A stretch of DNA of 32,715 nt from the NCBI GenBank assembly GCA_025765595.1, contig JAIVFH010000287.1:1-32715 (forward strand). The letters are read 5' to 3'. Shown here one piece after another: positions 12,171-20,436 of the stretch. Position 1 is the first letter of the stretch, and each line of letters starts with the position of its first letter. Below the pieces are notes generated by a model. It was not told where the DNA came from, searched no databases, and saw nothing but the letters and a program-made list of their open reading frames with translations. The position numbers and the translations under genes were made by a program. The stretch comes from Obelidium mucronatum. Lineage: Eukaryota; Chytridiomycota; Chytridiomycetes; Chytridiales; Chytriomycetaceae.

Positions 12171-13505
12171 CGCTGGCGGTCTGACCCGTAATTTTTTGGT
12201 TTCATTATTAGGTCCGTTTTCCACGCATTGCCTGTCGATTTCAAATACAAATTCTTAAAGTTCATGACTGGAACTGACACAATACCACCCATTCGTGGCC
12301 TAAAGGAAATACAAATTGTCATTCAACCATCGGGGGCCGGCGCCAGCTCACAAACCCAAGAGCCACCCTCCAATACACCAAGCACACCCACGCGCTCTAC
12401 TGAGCCTGGAAGCAGAGATGCCACAAGCTCATCATCCACGCAAACGCCGCCTAGAAATAATATTCAAACTCCAATCAGACAACAACCACACCAGCACCAA
12501 CAACAACAACCAGGAGAAAGACAAGAAATGCCAGAACTTGAAACCATATTCTCAGAACCAGGTATGCCGCCACTCCCACCTCCTGGAAGCGCGCAACGGC
12601 AAGCCTTGGAACACCTCCGAAGCTTATTCGGCCCTCGCCCTGGACTGCAAACCCCAGCTCAAGCTGCTGAAGCTGAACGATTATTACAACTAGAAGAGGA
12701 TGAAAGTGACTTTGATTCCGATGAAGGGGGAAGTGAAATGGGCGATTTTGCGGTTACCGATGATGATTTTGTCGACGACGATAGTAACGAGGAAGACGAG
12801 GATAATGAAGATTATGAAGGAGGAAGAGGCGGCCACCACCACTTTGGAGCAACTCGTGTTCTTGGCTCTGTGTTATTGGATTTGGGACAATTGTCTTCAT
12901 CCTCCTCCTACTCCTCCTCCTCGCGGGCATCGCAGTCGGCATCTGAAGAACATGAAGATGCTGCTGCTATGGCTGTTGAGTCTTCTACGGGTCCTGTTTC
13001 ATCTATGGTTGAAGGTGGTTCTTCTTTATTAAATGACGATAACGCTGGTGATGGTGGCAGCGGCAGCAGCAACACACGTGGGAAAAAGCGAACGCGCGAT
13101 GAAGAAGATGAGGATGAATTGGATGACTGGGAAAATGAAGGAAATGTATCAGAAGATGAATATGTTCACGATGACAATAATGACTTGATGATGGCGATGG
13201 GCGTTGATTTGACTGATGAGAAGGGAAAAGGGCGAGCAGTGAAGAAGATCAAGACCTCTGGAACTCCAATCAAGAAGAAATCAACGACAGTATATACAAC
13301 TACTACTGAAGACTGGACAAAATCGGTTATTCTTGACACTGGGTTGAATGAGAAGGTTTTGTTGGAGAATGTGGATGAACAACGGTTACCTGTTGCTCAT
13401 ACTTGCGCGTTCGTTCTCGATCTGCCGGCGTACCAAACTGTTGAGAAGTTGATGGAAAGGCTTGTGTATGCTGTGGAGAATTCTGGGGAATTTCATTTGG
13501 TGTGA
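8276..13505 (+). CDS. HERC-type E3 ubiquitin ligase: RCC1 propeller plus HECT domain with large acidic insert
   Basis: Seven exons: 8276-8322, 8515-8623, 8676-8730, 8781-9200, 9271-11876, 11929-12077, 12212-13505; phases agree and give 1,559 residues. Residues ~1-400 hold about seven RCC1 blades (GQLGH, GSNDRRELGH, WGSNIYGQLGHG, GCNEMGQLGNG). A helical middle region follows, then HECT from about residue 860 (RRRNLLHDAF, FLNEMGLDGGGVSREF). The catalytic site LPVAHTCAF places Cys1527 33 residues from the C-terminus, as expected for HECT, and the end LVYAVENSGEFHLV is canonical. The order and size match small HERC proteins (HERC3/HERC4), ubiquitin ligases that form a thioester on this Cys. Unusual features are a ~350-residue acidic low-complexity insert between strand IQIVIQ and LPVAHTC, and a 69-T tract in intron 6. 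Exon 1 is the least certain, since its intron is 192 bp. Confidence 0.92.
12100..12168. repeat. 69-base poly-T tract inside an intron of the HERC gene
   Basis: An uninterrupted run of 69 T lies in the intron 12078-12211, which joins KRFW to SVFHALPVDF within the HECT domain. It sits about 20 bases after the donor and 43 before the acceptor, so it is not an ordinary polypyrimidine tract. The true length may differ, because such runs are hard to sequence. Confidence 0.95.
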
Positions 13506-13579
13506 GCATATTTTTGTTGAGGCATTTTTGAGAACATATATAAATTTGTATTATTTTTTTTGATTATGATAAAAGTTGT

Positions 13580-14856
13580 TTATTTTGCAGACGCGGCTGC
13601 TTCGAGTTCGGCCTTCAGTCGTTGCCGCTGCTTTGGATTCAATCGCTTCTTTTTCGATTTTCCTTCCCCACTTTCTGATACAGCTGCTGTAGCAGTGGCG
13701 CTGTTGGTCGATATTGTGGCAGCTCCTCCTTCTCCGGATGACTTCATTCCTGATTGGGCACCTTCTCGCTCCTCCTTTTCTCGTTTCCGCTGTTTTGGGT
13801 TCCCACGCTTTTTCTTTCCTTCTCCGCCATCTTCGGCATCATTTGAAGCAGATGACGCCTTTATTGGTGTGGGTACTTTTCCCGATGTTGACGGTTGAGC
13901 TACAGGAGCCGAGAATCTTTGACTTGAATAACTTGGTTTCGACTCATATAGAGACGAGGTATTCCTGAACCCGCCTCTGTTTCCAAACGAGCTAGACCCA
14001 GCAAACCCTCCTCCACGACTTCCAAATCCACCACCACGTGAACTGCCAAAGCTTCCGCCACGAGCTCCTCTAGAACCAAATCCGCCTCTCACAGACCCAA
14101 ACGATTGCGAAAGACCAAATGAACTGCCACCTCCTCGTCCTCCTGAAAACGAATTCCTTCCGATAAACGAGGCTTTGACGACAGCTCCTCTCCCCAACCA
14201 ATACGAAAATCGCTGACGATGTAGCGCAAGTGCGAATTCTGGGTCATTTGAGTATACTCGAGTAAGGGCATTCAATGTGGATCCTTTAGGTTCCAATGGA
14301 GGAAAGTCTTGTGTTTGTTCTAGTGCAGATTGTGCTGATTTTTCTTTTTTGTTACGCAGGGCTCGTCGTTGGGAGGATGAGGGGCGACACTTGGAGTGTG
14401 GGTTTTTTGGTGCCAGTGCAGTGGGAGGGGTCAGAGGAACGATTGTAACTCGATTCGACCATCGGGTGTCCTTGTTCGTTCACGTTAATATTTACAAGTC
14501 ATGATTCCATGAAGCGTGTACTTTTGGACGTCTCTTACCGGTGGATACTCAAAGTGTGAGAGAACACCTGGTGAAGCAAACTGCACCCGTTTCTCTTTCT
14601 CTTCATCACTGTCTACTTCAAAGATTCTCGGATCTTTTACGAAATGATCCAAAGCAATTTTCTCATCGCTGTCCTTGAGAACAACAGATACAGCAACATT
14701 GTCAAACAAGCGGAAGGAAACGGCCTCGTTTTCATCAGTGTCCATGTGATTTGAGTTGTTGCTGCCTTCATTGTCGCTTTTTTCATCAAAATCAAAGTCA
14801 AATTGGCGACTGAGAAGTTGGTCGAGGCGTTGTTGGTCCTCAGATTCAGCTTGCAT
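13580..14856 (-). CDS. RG/FG-rich protein with basic C-terminal motifs, function unknown
   Basis: Two exons read leftward, 14856-14539 and 14470-13580, joined by a 68-bp GT-AG intron, give 402 residues. Residues 1-106 are acidic (FDFDFDEKSDNE) and include FRLFDNVAVSVVLKDSDEK, a hydrophobic strand pattern that may belong to a fungal domain of unknown function; I cannot name it firmly. A conserved-looking centre follows (LTRVYSNDPEFALALHRQRF), then ~100 residues of RGG/GGF/SFG repeats, and a C-terminus with the same basic motif twice (KKRGNPKQRKREKEE and KKKRLNPKQRQRLKAE). RGG repeats and lysine-rich motifs suggest RNA binding, perhaps nucleolar; that is inference from composition. A start 6 codons upstream (14874) is possible, but an acceptor-like TTTGCATAG lies just before it. 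The gene converges on the HERC gene with 74 bp between stop codons. Confidence 0.85.
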
Positions 14857-14951
14857 TATTATTGCTCTATGCAAAAAAAAAGGAAGAAAAGCAATAAATT
14901 AAAATTAGAAAGTAAAGTAGTATTTAAAAGTTTTATGCATTATTGTGATAG

Positions 14952-15067
14952 TAATATTGTCGCTCGGATATCCCCGGAAGGCATCGGAGTGAAACTCCGA
15001 GCCTCAGGGGCGATATCTGATTGGACAAGAGAAATGTCAAATTTTTATCTTCTCTTTTTCCATAACG
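14952..15067 (+). repeat. Left-end repeat A of the YR element, copy 1
   Basis: These 116 bp are identical base for base to 18133-18248, in the same orientation. It contains a perfect 7-bp inverted repeat with a 3-base loop (14984-15000, TCGGAGT/ACTCCGA) nested in an outer imperfect pair (GATATCCCC at 14967 and GGGGCGATATC at 15007). Confidence 0.95.
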
Positions 15068-15100
15068 TCCCGCTCCAGCTCCGCTACCGCTCCCACGTCA

Positions 15101-16430
15101 ATGGCCGCCATCCCAACCCAAGCAACCACGTGGGTCTTCGAGACCCAATTTTCGGAACTCCAACAGGTACAGTTGGACCAGTTGAGAGATATTATGTCTC
15201 TACCAGCAGGTTCTACTGCGGCCGTCATCTTTCAAGCTATCGTGGATGACGCCAGCAACGCGGATCCAGTAGCCGCCTGGGACGACCGTTTCCGCCTCAA
15301 CGTTCCCCTAGGACCTGAGCCACAGCTGGGCCACCCCGACCGCGCTGACTACAACGCGATGGCAGCCCTCAACACGTCAAACGCCGTGGTGCCAGTCCAA
15401 CCTCCTCCACCAGGAAGATTCGCAGCCCTCAGAGGAGCCTTCCCAGCTCGGCCTCAGCAACAGCAACAGCGCCAACAACAGCAGCAACCTCGAGCAGACC
15501 GAGCCGACCCAGAAGACCTCAATTCCAACGCCGCCGTGGACGACCTCTCCGACTCGGACTCAGGACAGGAGGAGGACCCGAAGGGTAAGAAGCCAGGGAA
15601 GAAGCAACCGCAGCTACAGGTAGGCCCCACACGGTATACCCCACCCCCCCATTATTTTCCTTTTCCTTCCTTTTCTTCCCCTGCCGTGATGCAGCAGCAG
15701 CATCACCAGGTTTACTTCATAACAGCACTACCTGCTACCAAACCAGCTCACAACTGCCACTCGGCCGACAATGTGAACGCTGCCATTCTTCTAGTCCCCT
15801 CGCTGCGAAGGGGCGCCGCCGGGGTTTAGGCACCCGCGGACATGCGTGCGGACCCACAGCTTCAACTAAGAGGCTTGCCAACATCGCGTTAAGTACACCA
15901 CACACACACGCCTCCAAAACCACCCACCACCACTCCCAACAACGCAACGGTTTAACTCGCCCCCCCCCTAACAGGGACGCTACGACCTCTTGTTCGCCAA
16001 CTTCTCGGCGAACCTGGCCACGGGAGCCTTCCAGTCCAACCAAGCAGCCGGCACAGCCATCCAGGCGCTCTTGGGAGCGGCTTCCTCGATTGGTGACATG
16101 GAGGCATTCAACTCCCTCACCGTTGCGGCCCGCATCATCGACACCGCTACAGTGAAACGCCTCCCCGTGGAAGACACCCAGCGTCTGGTGCTGGAGGAAC
16201 TCGGGGAGACGCCAGCGGGAAACATCCTGCCAGCTCGCATCGCAGCGAAAATCGACAAGCTTGCACTCACCGCCCAAAAGCTGAAGGGACCGGCAGTTCG
16301 GGGCATTAGCGGCTCATCCTCAAACAACCGGGGCTGCCGTCACTGCAAGCGCCAGGACGTCAGAGGCCACTCCGAGTCCTCCTGCCGCAGCTCCTGTAGC
16401 GACAACAGCTGCACTCGCCGTCAATGCTAA
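15101..16430 (+). CDS. Gag-like/accessory protein of the YR element with possible zinc knuckle
   Basis: Exons 15101-15619 and 15975-16430, joined in phase 0 by a 355-bp intron (donor GTAGGC, end CCTAACAG), give 324 residues. The N-terminus is probably helical (FETQFSELQQVQLDQLRDIM), followed by a Pro/Gln-rich linker and an acidic run (DLSDSDSGQEEDPKG). Exon 2 encodes a helical Ala-rich domain (LLFANFSANLATGAFQS to IAAKIDKLALTAQKLKG), and the end has a Cys/His cluster, CRHC-x7-H-x4-C, like a slightly enlarged CCHC zinc knuckle. This order (helical domain, disorder, knuckle) recalls Gag-type nucleic-acid-binding proteins, but no family is recognised. Another frame is also open past the stop to 16573 and is Ala/Thr/Pro-rich, so the 3' end is uncertain. 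It may be spliced to the recombinase exon downstream. Confidence 0.65.
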
Positions 16431-16738
16431 CCAGGCCCCAGCAGCCGCAGCTCCGACAGAAGTGACCAGCGCCCCCAGGACCGCTCGAAAGACCGCCAGG
16501 ACCGCTAAATCGCGAGGACCCGCCAACACCACCACAACAACTACAACACAAACAACCCCAAGACAACGTCACCACTGACCTTGTGTCAGCGGCTACCACG
16601 GCCCCTCAAAATCCATCAAACCCCTACCCCTCTCCCACGACTTGTGGTGCTTCCTCCTCCTAAAATAAAGCGGGGCGATAATCTAAAACAACCTTTATTC
16701 ACAACAGCCCCAAAGGGGCTCGCAGGAACTACGGGTAG

Positions 16739-18018
16739 ACAAGCCGTGCCCCCAGTGCGGCAGACTCAACCCGCGACACGCCCTCTACTGCAACCAGTGC
16801 GGCTCCCAGTACCCAACATTCCCAGCACCGTCCAAGACGCACGTGGATGAAGCGTACATTGCGGGACGACTAGGAACCCTCCACGCGAAACCGCCAGCCA
16901 TCCCACAACAAGCCCAAGCCGAACTAGGCCACCTAGCCGCCTTCCTCGCCGCCCGGACAACAAAACCAAGGGTATCCATCCACGCAGCATGCCCGATGGA
17001 CATCGTCGAGTTCCTCATAAACAAGGAGCTGAACGGGCGCACCCAGTACCACGCCGAGTCCTGCCCCAGGCAGGGCACCGCCAAAGTGGGCAGCCGCATC
17101 AATGAAAACTGCGACCCGACAACATGTCTCATCAGGGCGGCACCAGGCTCAATCCAGGCGGCAGCCAGCAGGCTCAGAACCGCTTTATCCGACCTGGGGC
17201 TAACCGGTCCCTGGGACCCCAGAGAAGGAACCGGCAACCCGGCAGACGCGACACTGATCCGCCACCATATCGGGCAGCTGAGCTCGGAGGCAGTGAAATT
17301 CGGAGTGTCCTCCCTCCAGGCGCCCCCCATATCTGCGCACACAACCACCGCGATCCTGACGATACTCAGGCCACGACTTGCCGACGAGACCCTGAGTCCT
17401 GTCCAAAAGCTCCGATGGCGCCAATTTTGGTGTTTCTACCTCCTGGTACAGACCAGCGGAAGACGCCCGGGCGACCTCGTCCGCCTACGCACAGCCACAA
17501 CCCTCTGGCTACCGGACCGATCCGGTATCCTGATCACTATGGTGGAGGGAAAGACGGCCTCCTCACCGGACCCAGACATGTTCGTCATAAGAGACGAGGC
17601 GGCGCTCAACGCCCTCCGGCTATACACGAGGGATTGTAAACAACAAGGCATCCTCCTACAGAACGGAAACCCCTACATTTTCTTCAAGCTTGAAAACGCG
17701 TCAGACGACCCGCGCCCACACGCGACTGCCCAGCGCTTTGTGGACGACTTCCAAGGCCTCCTCAAAGAGCTAGGCGCCTTCCAAGGGGAGACACTGTACG
17801 GTTTCCGGGTCGGAAACGCCATAGAAACAGCCACAGCACCCGAGGCCGACCTGGGACAGGTCAGGGGTTCCGGCGGCTGGAAGACAAACGCGTCGGCCCT
17901 TCACTACAGCCAATACGCAATAGTGGCTAATTACACCAACAACGCCCCAGACAAAGTCCGGGCGGTACACGAGTGGCGGGTCAACGCGCAACGGTTCAGA
18001 TACTTCCAAAACAATTAA
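16739..18018 (+). CDS. Tyrosine recombinase with zinc ribbon and ALOG-type DNA-binding domain
   Basis: The reading frame is open from 16687 with no ATG before the first domain, so this is a 3' exon; an acceptor GGGTAG ending at 16738 fits. It begins with a double-CxxC zinc ribbon (CPQCGRLNPRHALYCNQCG). An ALOG-like domain follows, counted from 16843: IVEFLINKELNGRTQYHAESC with His70, Cys74, Cys90 and Cys95, then APGSIQAAASRLRTALSDLG, matching the ALOG pattern of a helical domain split by a zinc ribbon. The catalytic domain has box I SGRRPGDLVRLR (Arg208), a Lys in EGKT (237), box II YGFRVGNA (Arg322, with Tyr at the usual His), GSGGWKTNA (Trp346) and the probable nucleophile Tyr355 in ALHYSQY. 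YR enzymes cut and rejoin DNA through a 3'-phosphotyrosine. Published work derives plant ALOG proteins from such integrases. All key residues but the box II His are present, so activity is plausible. Confidence 0.85.
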
Positions 18019-18088
18019 AAGAAATCGACAACACCACACAACATACCCCATTTCAGTTAGGGCTCATTACAGCTAGGGCCCCGACCCA

Positions 18089-18133
18089 GAGCGTCGGTTT
18101 TTACCATAACTGAACTCGATATTTTATTTGTAT
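18089..18133 (+). repeat. Right-end repeat B of the YR element, copy 1
   Basis: These 45 bp, from GAGCGTCGG to TTTGTAT, are identical to 18430-18474. The sequence runs directly into the second copy of repeat A. Confidence 0.93.
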
Positions 18134-18248
18134 AATATTGTCGCTCGGATATCCCCGGAAGGCATCGGAGTGAAACTCCGAGCCTCAGGGGCGATATCTG
18201 ATTGGACAAGAGAAATGTCAAATTTTTATCTTCTCTTTTTCCATAACG
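18133..18248 (+). repeat. Left-end repeat A, copy 2
   Basis: Identical over 116 bp to 14952-15067, at an offset of 3,181 bp. It is the left end of the short element and lies immediately after the right end of the large one. Confidence 0.95.
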
Positions 18249-18429
18249 GACGCTCCGCGAGCGACCCACCCTCCATCCCTTACACCAACCCGGCCTGCAC
18301 CGAACCACACACCTGCTTTTCCCCTCTTTACAAACGAGCTTATAACCCAGAACAACAAGACTGCGTAATAAAAAGCAGGTCTGCGGTTCAGCGCAGGCCG
18401 CCGACGTTCCCGCGAGGGACCCCTCCTGG

Positions 18430-18474
18430 GAGCGTCGGTTTTTACCATAACTGAACTCGATATTTTATTTGTAT
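18430..18474 (+). repeat. Right-end repeat B, copy 2
   Basis: Identical to 18089-18133. The flank after it (GATTTAACTTC) is presumed to be original host sequence. Confidence 0.93.
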
Positions 18475-18575
18475 GATTTAACTTCATTTTGAATGACAAA
18501 TTAGCTAGCGTGGCCAAGCAAGCACAAGTTCGAAAAACGTGTTTTTTTGTTTGTCATAATAAAAAGAAGCAGCAA

Positions 18576-19643
18576 ATGAACCAGCCACCCACACCGACGC
18601 TGTCGTCGATCCCCGCCGAGCTCCTCTGCGACATTGCGTCGCGGCTGCCCGCGCACGAGGCGTTCGCGCTGCGCCGCGCTTCGCGAAGGCTTTGCGCCGA
18701 GCTTGGCACGACGGCGTTTGCGGTGCGGCTGCTGCAGCGGCGGCGCGCCGACGAGTGCGCCGACTTGTCCGGCGACGCGCAGCGTTTTCTGTTCAACGCG
18801 GCGGCGCCGCCCAACGTCAAGAGCGCCGCCGCGGCCGTTCTGCTGGCGCCGCACGCGCACGTGGCGCTGTCGCGCGCAGAGCCGCCGCTCGCCGGTTCGA
18901 TTCCGCCGCAGCTGGGCGGCCTGGCGCGCCTCGAGTCGCTGTGTCTGGACCACAACTGGCTGCGCGGCCGCATCCCGGACGAGCTGGGCTGCCTCGCGCG
19001 CCTCGAGAGTCTGAACCTGTCGAACAACAGGCTCGAGGGCCCCATCCCAGACGCCATCGGGAACCTCGTCTGCCTCAAATACCTGCATCTCGAAGACAAC
19101 AGGCTGACGGGCTGCATCCCGCAAACAATTGGAAACCTCCGATCGCTGGTCAAGCTGATGCTCACAAACAACAGACTCGACGGCCCCATCCCGAAAGAAA
19201 TTGGAAAACTGTCCAATCTAAACACGCTTTCACTCTCCCACAACTACCTCTCTGGCACGATTCCGGCGGAAATTGGCCTTCTGTCTAACCTGCAGTTCTG
19301 CAAACTGTCATTCAACCAGCTAATTGGTTCCATTCCTGCCGAAATTGGACAACTGGTTCGACTTCAGGGCCTCTATGTTAACCAAAATGCCTTGTCTGGA
19401 CCCATTCCAAACAAGATTGGCGGCCTAATCAACCTTTGGCAATGCAACTTGGCCAAAAACAAGTTCTCGGGTCAGATTCCAAACTGCTTCAAGAACTTTG
19501 CGAACCTGAATTACTTGAATTTGGATGGAAACTTGTTTGAAGCTGCTGAGAGTAACGGTAGTAATGGTCTCAGGGCGGATGTTAAAGGTTTGGCAAGTGT
19601 GGATCGAATGAGGTTTGAGCCAGCCATACGGGAATCTGCATGA
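18576..19643 (+). CDS. F-box-like protein with plant-type leucine-rich repeats
   Basis: A single exon of 355 residues. The ATG at 18576 is preferred over an in-frame ATG at 18489, because the upstream part is AT-rich and lies next to the mobile element. Residues ~10-45 (LSSIPAELLCDIASRLPAHE and following) have the F-box pattern LPxEll-xIxxrLp. From about residue 105 come eight to nine 24-residue LRRs of the plant-specific kind, for example LARLESLNLSNNRLEGPIPD. No signal peptide or membrane segment is seen, so it is probably cytosolic and could be a substrate adaptor for an SCF ubiquitin ligase; that is inference. Codons up to about 19080 are extremely GC-rich and those after about 19110 are AT-rich, an abrupt change. 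Its 3' end is duplicated downstream. Two relatives lie at 21723-22919 and 24661-25716. Confidence 0.88.
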   Translation: MNQPPTPTLSSIPAELLCDIASRLPAHEAFALRRASRRLCAELGTTAFAVRLLQRRRADECADLSGDAQRFLFNAAAPPNVKSAAAAVLLAPHAHVALSRAEPPLAGSIPPQLGGLARLESLCLDHNWLRGRIPDELGCLARLESLNLSNNRLEGPIPDAIGNLVCLKYLHLEDNRLTGCIPQTIGNLRSLVKLMLTNNRLDGPIPKEIGKLSNLNTLSLSHNYLSGTIPAEIGLLSNLQFCKLSFNQLIGSIPAEIGQLVRLQGLYVNQNALSGPIPNKIGGLINLWQCNLAKNKFSGQIPNCFKNFANLNYLNLDGNLFEAAESNGSNGLRADVKGLASVDRMRFEPAIRESA

Positions 19644-19980
19644 TTTTATGGAATTTCTTTCCTTTTCTCTTCAGTTTTACATTTGCTTTTAATCATGTAT
19701 AAAGTTTTAATAAATAAGTATCCAGTTCTTGTACTTCTTTCTGTGCTTTTACTGAAACTTGTTTGAAGCTGCTGAGAGTAACGGTAGTAATGGTCTCAGG
19801 GCGGATGTTAAAGGTTTGGCAAGTGTGGATCGAATGAGGTTCGAGCCAGCCATACGGGAATCTGCATGATTTTATGGAATTTCTTTCCTTTTCTCTTCAG
19901 TTTTACATTTGCCTTTAATCATGTATAAAGTTTTAATAAATAAGTATCCAGTTCTTGTACTTTATTCTGCGCTTTTACTG
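19528..19980 (+). repeat. Tandem duplication of the LRR gene's 3' end (226-bp period)
   Basis: 19528-19753 (last codons plus 3' UTR) is repeated at 19754-19979 with few differences. The second copy carries the terminal coding segment, from NLFEAAESN to the stop, plus its UTR, but lies beyond the functional stop codon at 19641-19643. Confidence 0.93.
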
Positions 19981-20049
19981 TTGATAAGATGCAGTCATAA
20001 CAACATGACATTGTAAAGAGTCACCGCTTCCAACTTCAATCACCCAAAC
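19981..20049 (-). pseudogene. Truncated 3'-end fragment of the HTD2-like gene (copy 0)
   Basis: About 70 bp matching the last codons of the dehydratase gene at 20792, including the Gln-Gln-stop end. It carries a small insertion (ATGACATTG against ATGTTG) and then breaks off in a T-rich stretch. Confidence 0.8.
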
Positions 20050-20081
20050 TTTTTTCTTATACTTCATTCTCCGCTTTTACT

Positions 20082-20346
20082 GTTGATAAGATGCAGTCAT
20101 AACAACATGTTGTAAAGAGTCACCACTTCCAACTTCAATCACCCAAACTTTTCCCATTCCATCTCCAAGAACACAGACAGATTCTCCAACACACACTGGT
20201 CGAGCAAGCGAATACTTGAAATTCACAATTGGCTTTCCAGACGCGTTTTCGACATGAGTTGCAGCAATCGTGGCAAGTAAAGTTCCAGGTATAATGCAAT
20301 TCGTGTATCCCTCCCTGACTGCCTGTTCCTTGTTGTAGTGGACAAG
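20082..20346 (-). pseudogene. 3'-end fragment of the HTD2-like gene (copy 1)
   Basis: About 265 bp closely matching the last ~88 codons of the dehydratase gene, from LVHYNKEQA to YQQ-stop, with the frame still open. It is followed by ~90 bp resembling the LRR gene's 3' UTR, so each repeat unit is a dehydratase tail plus an LRR UTR. Confidence 0.9.
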
Positions 20347-20436
20347 ATTTCTGCCTTTTCTCTTTAGTTTTACATTTGCTTTTAATCATGTACAAAGTTA
20401 ATAATAAATATCCAGCTCTTATTCTCCGCTTTTACT

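Larger units (their letters stand above)
14952..18133 (+). mobile_element. Tyrosine-recombinase mobile element (Crypton/DIRS-related, no reverse transcriptase)
   Basis: The left end is a 116-bp sequence (14952-15067) and the right end a 45-bp sequence (18089-18133); both recur in the adjacent short element, which fixes the boundaries. Inside are a gag-like gene and a tyrosine recombinase gene, both GC-rich with GC-rich third codon positions, unlike the surrounding AT-richer genes. I looked in all frames for reverse transcriptase and RNase H motifs and saw none, so it is either a Crypton-like DNA element or a DIRS element that lost its polymerase. Terminal inverted repeats of the DDE-transposon kind are absent. 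It lies between the divergent RG-rich and LRR genes. Confidence 0.8.
18133..18474 (+). mobile_element. Short non-autonomous relative of the YR element, abutting it head to tail
   Basis: It consists of repeat A (18133-18248, identical to the full element's left end), a 181-bp non-coding interior (18249-18429) that I could not match to the large element, and repeat B (18430-18474). It has the same ends as its partner, no recombinase, and one shared junction base region, so it looks mobilisable in trans. It ends 101 bp before the LRR gene's start codon. Confidence 0.8.

Noticed and set aside
12065..12322. Minus-strand frame encoding a poly-lysine run across the T tract
   Set aside because: It is only the complement of the 69-T run within an intron of the HERC gene; no domain or splice support.
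14952..15067. tRNA or structured RNA gene in repeat A
   Set aside because: The hairpin is strong, but there is no cloverleaf or box A/B arrangement; a recombination site is simpler.
16785..17348. Minus-strand frame across the recombinase
   Set aside because: Shadow frame in GC-rich DNA; the plus frame carries the zinc ribbon, ALOG and YR motifs.
14952..18474. LTR retrotransposon flanked by direct repeats
   Set aside because: The two 116-bp copies are both left ends of separate units (each with its own right end B); there is no RT, protease or primer-binding site.
18501..19243. Long open frames antisense to the LRR gene
   Set aside because: Extreme GC content suppresses stop codons on all frames; the Arg-rich translations have no domain, while the sense frame has clear LRRs.
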